Shown here: one piece after another, positions 21,021 through 22,593 of the stretch | How positions within the stretch are numbered: position 1 is the first letter of the stretch | How the letters are laid out: the number at the start of each line of letters is the position of its first letter | Virus record (IMG/VR): IMGVR_UViG_3300044623_001288 | Span: 1-22,593 of that record | DNA: 22,593 nucleotides | Reading direction: 5' to 3' (one strand) | Origin: a virus | Program-made: the position numbers and the translations under genes | Notes under the pieces: model-generated | What the model was told of the DNA's origin: nothing | What the model saw: only the letters and a program-made list of their open reading frames with translations | Databases searched by the model: none

Positions 21021-21028
21021 TATTTATA
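21021..21028 (-). promoter_or_regulatory. Perfect late promoter octamer (TATAAATA)
   Basis: The minus strand reads TATAAATA exactly, between the gp46 stop and the SegE-like ATG. Only 6 nt separate it from that ATG, so transcription from it would give a leaderless mRNA for the SegE-like gene or serve the 139-residue gene downstream. Confidence 0.45.
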
Positions 21029-21029
21029 C

Positions 21030-22593
21030 TCATTCTATATCCACTAAGTTATTGTATTGTGTAAAACCATTTTCTTTCACAACTTTCAGCACATTAGGTA
21101 CCCTATTTACTAATTCCTCTTTGTGAGAAACAAGCCATATTGATTTGTGTCTGCGGCGGGCCATATCCTTTAGAATCGCCAGAGAATTTTCAACTCCAAC
21201 ACTATCTGTGCCGTTATCCAACAGTTCGTCAATGAACAACACATTTATGGGTTGATATAAGTTTTCCCAAACATCACGGAATGCCCAAGACAATGATAGA
21301 ATAACTCTATTCATTTCTCCCCTTGATAAATTATAAAAGTCCATTTCACGACCCAATTCCGTAATCTCAACTTGCAAATCATTTTTAAATATTACTTGAT
21401 GTGGAAGTCCAATTTTATCTAAGTAATGCGTTAATCTACTATTCAAGTATGCCAGATTTTGATCAATGATCTTCTTCCGAACAAAACTATCTTTACTAGT
21501 TAAAATATCAAGCAAGAATTTCTGATGTTCCATAGTGCGGGTCAACCGATTAATCTTGTCAAAATTAATCTCTTGTAATGCTTGATTTTCCATCTCGGTA
21601 ATCTGTTCATTATATGGGTCAACATCTTCACTTTTTCGTTCAATATCTTTAATTGTATTAGCTACTTTACTACGATGTTCAATTGCCTGCGATTCAGTAT
21701 CATAATGAGTTTCTGGCTGACGCCCCAACTCAAGCTCCGTATATTCTGCTAATTGATCAGAAAAAGGATTAGCTTCTAGCTTTTTATCTTCCCAAACTGT
21801 TTTCAAGTTACTTAGGTCGCTACTATGTCTGATTGCTTCAGCTTCGGTTTTGTACAAAGTGGTAGGCTTCATCCCCAAGTCTTTTATAAGTGCTTGATTA
21901 GTAGCTACACTAGTTTGTAATTCATTAATCTGCACCACTGCATTACCCAACAGTTCTTGCTTATCAATTAACACCTTGGCGTGACTGTCATCATGGAAGT
22001 CTTGCCCACACGCATAACAAGTATGATCTTCTAATAACTCAACTTCTTTTTCAAGTTTAGAAATTAATTCTTTTTCTTTTACTATACTTTTGGTTAGTGT
22101 AGAAATCGTACTAGCAATAGTAGATTGACTGATAAATTCGCGTGACCACTCGTTCAATTTAGTCCATGCTGCTAGTTCATCTTCAATGTTATAGCGATTC
22201 TTATCTACATATATTTTATCGGCAGCAGATACATCACTGTCATGCTTTTGTTGCCAGGCCAAAGACCGAGCAAACAATGAATTATAAGCATCCTGTTGTT
22301 TTTTCTTTTCGTTCCAAGCTGATAATGCGGTATGAGACTGTAATTCAATATCAATATCAATGATAATCAACCGTTGATAATCAATAGCAAGTTTCTCCAA
22401 GTCCTCATCGTGCTTCATCTTCCACAATTTCTGTCTACGTTTAGTAGCATCAATTTGTTCTTGTACACGTTTGTTGGCCTCTTCAATTGCTTTTACATTA
22501 AATTCTTCTTGTTGAATATGATCTTTACTATCTTTGACCATTCCTTTAATGATTTCTGCCTTCTCACTAAGTAAAGTAATGCCCAATAGTTGT
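21030..22593 (-). CDS. 46: Recombination endonuclease subunit gp46 (SMC/Rad50-like), 5' part outside window
   Basis: The last 520 or so residues of a Rad50/SbcC-like ATPase. The frame is open to the window edge, and the Walker A region lies beyond it; the first in-window start-like codon is an internal TTG. Visible parts: long coiled-coil arms, a zinc hook CYAC (about residues 190-193 counted from that TTG), the ABC signature LSRGEMNRVILSLSWAF, Walker B VLFIDELLDNG, and the switch histidine in IWLVSHKEEL. gp46 pairs with gp47 (Mre11-like) to resect DNA ends for recombination-dependent replication and host DNA breakdown in T4. The signature Ser-Arg-Gly replaces the usual Ser-Gly-Gly. The SegE-like gene follows by 15 nt. 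Confidence 0.93.
   Translation of the reverse strand, partial: QLLGITLLSEKAEIIKGMVKDSKDHIQQEEFNVKAIEEANKRVQEQIDATKRRQKLWKMKHDEDLEKLAIDYQRLIIIDIDIELQSHTALSAWNEKKKQQDAYNSLFARSLAWQQKHDSDVSAADKIYVDKNRYNIEDELAAWTKLNEWSREFISQSTIASTISTLTKSIVKEKELISKLEKEVELLEDHTCYACGQDFHDDSHAKVLIDKQELLGNAVVQINELQTSVATNQALIKDLGMKPTTLYKTEAEAIRHSSDLSNLKTVWEDKKLEANPFSDQLAEYTELELGRQPETHYDTESQAIEHRSKVANTIKDIERKSEDVDPYNEQITEMENQALQEINFDKINRLTRTMEHQKFLLDILTSKDSFVRKKIIDQNLAYLNSRLTHYLDKIGLPHQVIFKNDLQVEITELGREMDFYNLSRGEMNRVILSLSWAFRDVWENLYQPINVLFIDELLDNGTDSVGVENSLAILKDMARRRHKSIWLVSHKEELVNRVPNVLKVVKENGFTQYNNLVDIE

Noticed and set aside
20984-21034. 16-codon ORF overlapping the gp46 stop by ATGA
   Set aside because: It is out of frame within the SegE-like gene start and the peptide has no supporting features.
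1-22593. CRISPR array, insertion sequence or integrase with attachment sites
   Set aside because: No regularly spaced short repeats, no transposase or integrase frame, and no terminal inverted repeats with target duplication were seen.

Overview
The window is part of a T4-like contractile-tailed phage genome (or a prophage or contig derived from one). The evidence is a head gene run in T4 order on the minus strand: portal (gp20), a small basic protein, an acidic core protein, prohead protease (gp21), scaffold (gp22) and major capsid protein (gp23). A gp26-type baseplate hub protein and a gp46-type SMC-like recombination nuclease subunit lie further right. The 124-residue protein at 5780-6154 and the adhesins starting with an x-TGGFNF signature recall T4-like phages of aquatic bacteria. 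The host cannot be read from this window.

Layout. (1) 1-6185, plus strand: three consecutive glycine-rich adhesin genes (the first is cut by the window edge), built from about 270-300 residue modules, then a small tail-fibre-associated gene and a bidirectional terminator. Two adhesin genes follow near-copies of the same ~135 bp promoter-bearing spacer. (2) 6237-8256, minus: a large Vsr-like homing endonuclease, an 18-codon micro-ORF and a 92-residue acidic protein, behind the strong terminator of the capsid gene. (3) 8306-15228, minus: the head operon, invaded by a PD-(D/E)xK/NUMOD3 endonuclease upstream of gp21 and a GIY-YIG endonuclease upstream of the portal, with an unlisted 34-residue gene between gp21 and gp22. 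(4) 15885-18464, minus: a tape-measure-like protein with an M15 peptidase domain. (5) 18563-19611, plus: gp26-like hub protein and a small coupled gene, divergent from the tape measure. (6) 19612-20122: about 500 bp without a convincing gene but packed with perfect stem-loops; my best candidate for something undescribed, a large structured RNA. (7) 20123-22593, minus: a hypothetical protein, a SegE-like GIY-YIG protein and the 3' part of gp46.

How it works together. The acidic core protein and gp22 would form the scaffold on which gp23 assembles from the gp20 portal. gp21 then cleaves the scaffold and the gp23 N-terminus; L-x-E sites are visible in gp22 and gp23. Octamers close to the T4 late promoter TATAAATA recur before adhesin, portal, tape-measure and other genes, so most of the window looks late-expressed. 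The homing endonucleases sit as free-standing selfish genes immediately beside essential genes. All family assignments come from reading motifs and gene order; no database search was run.
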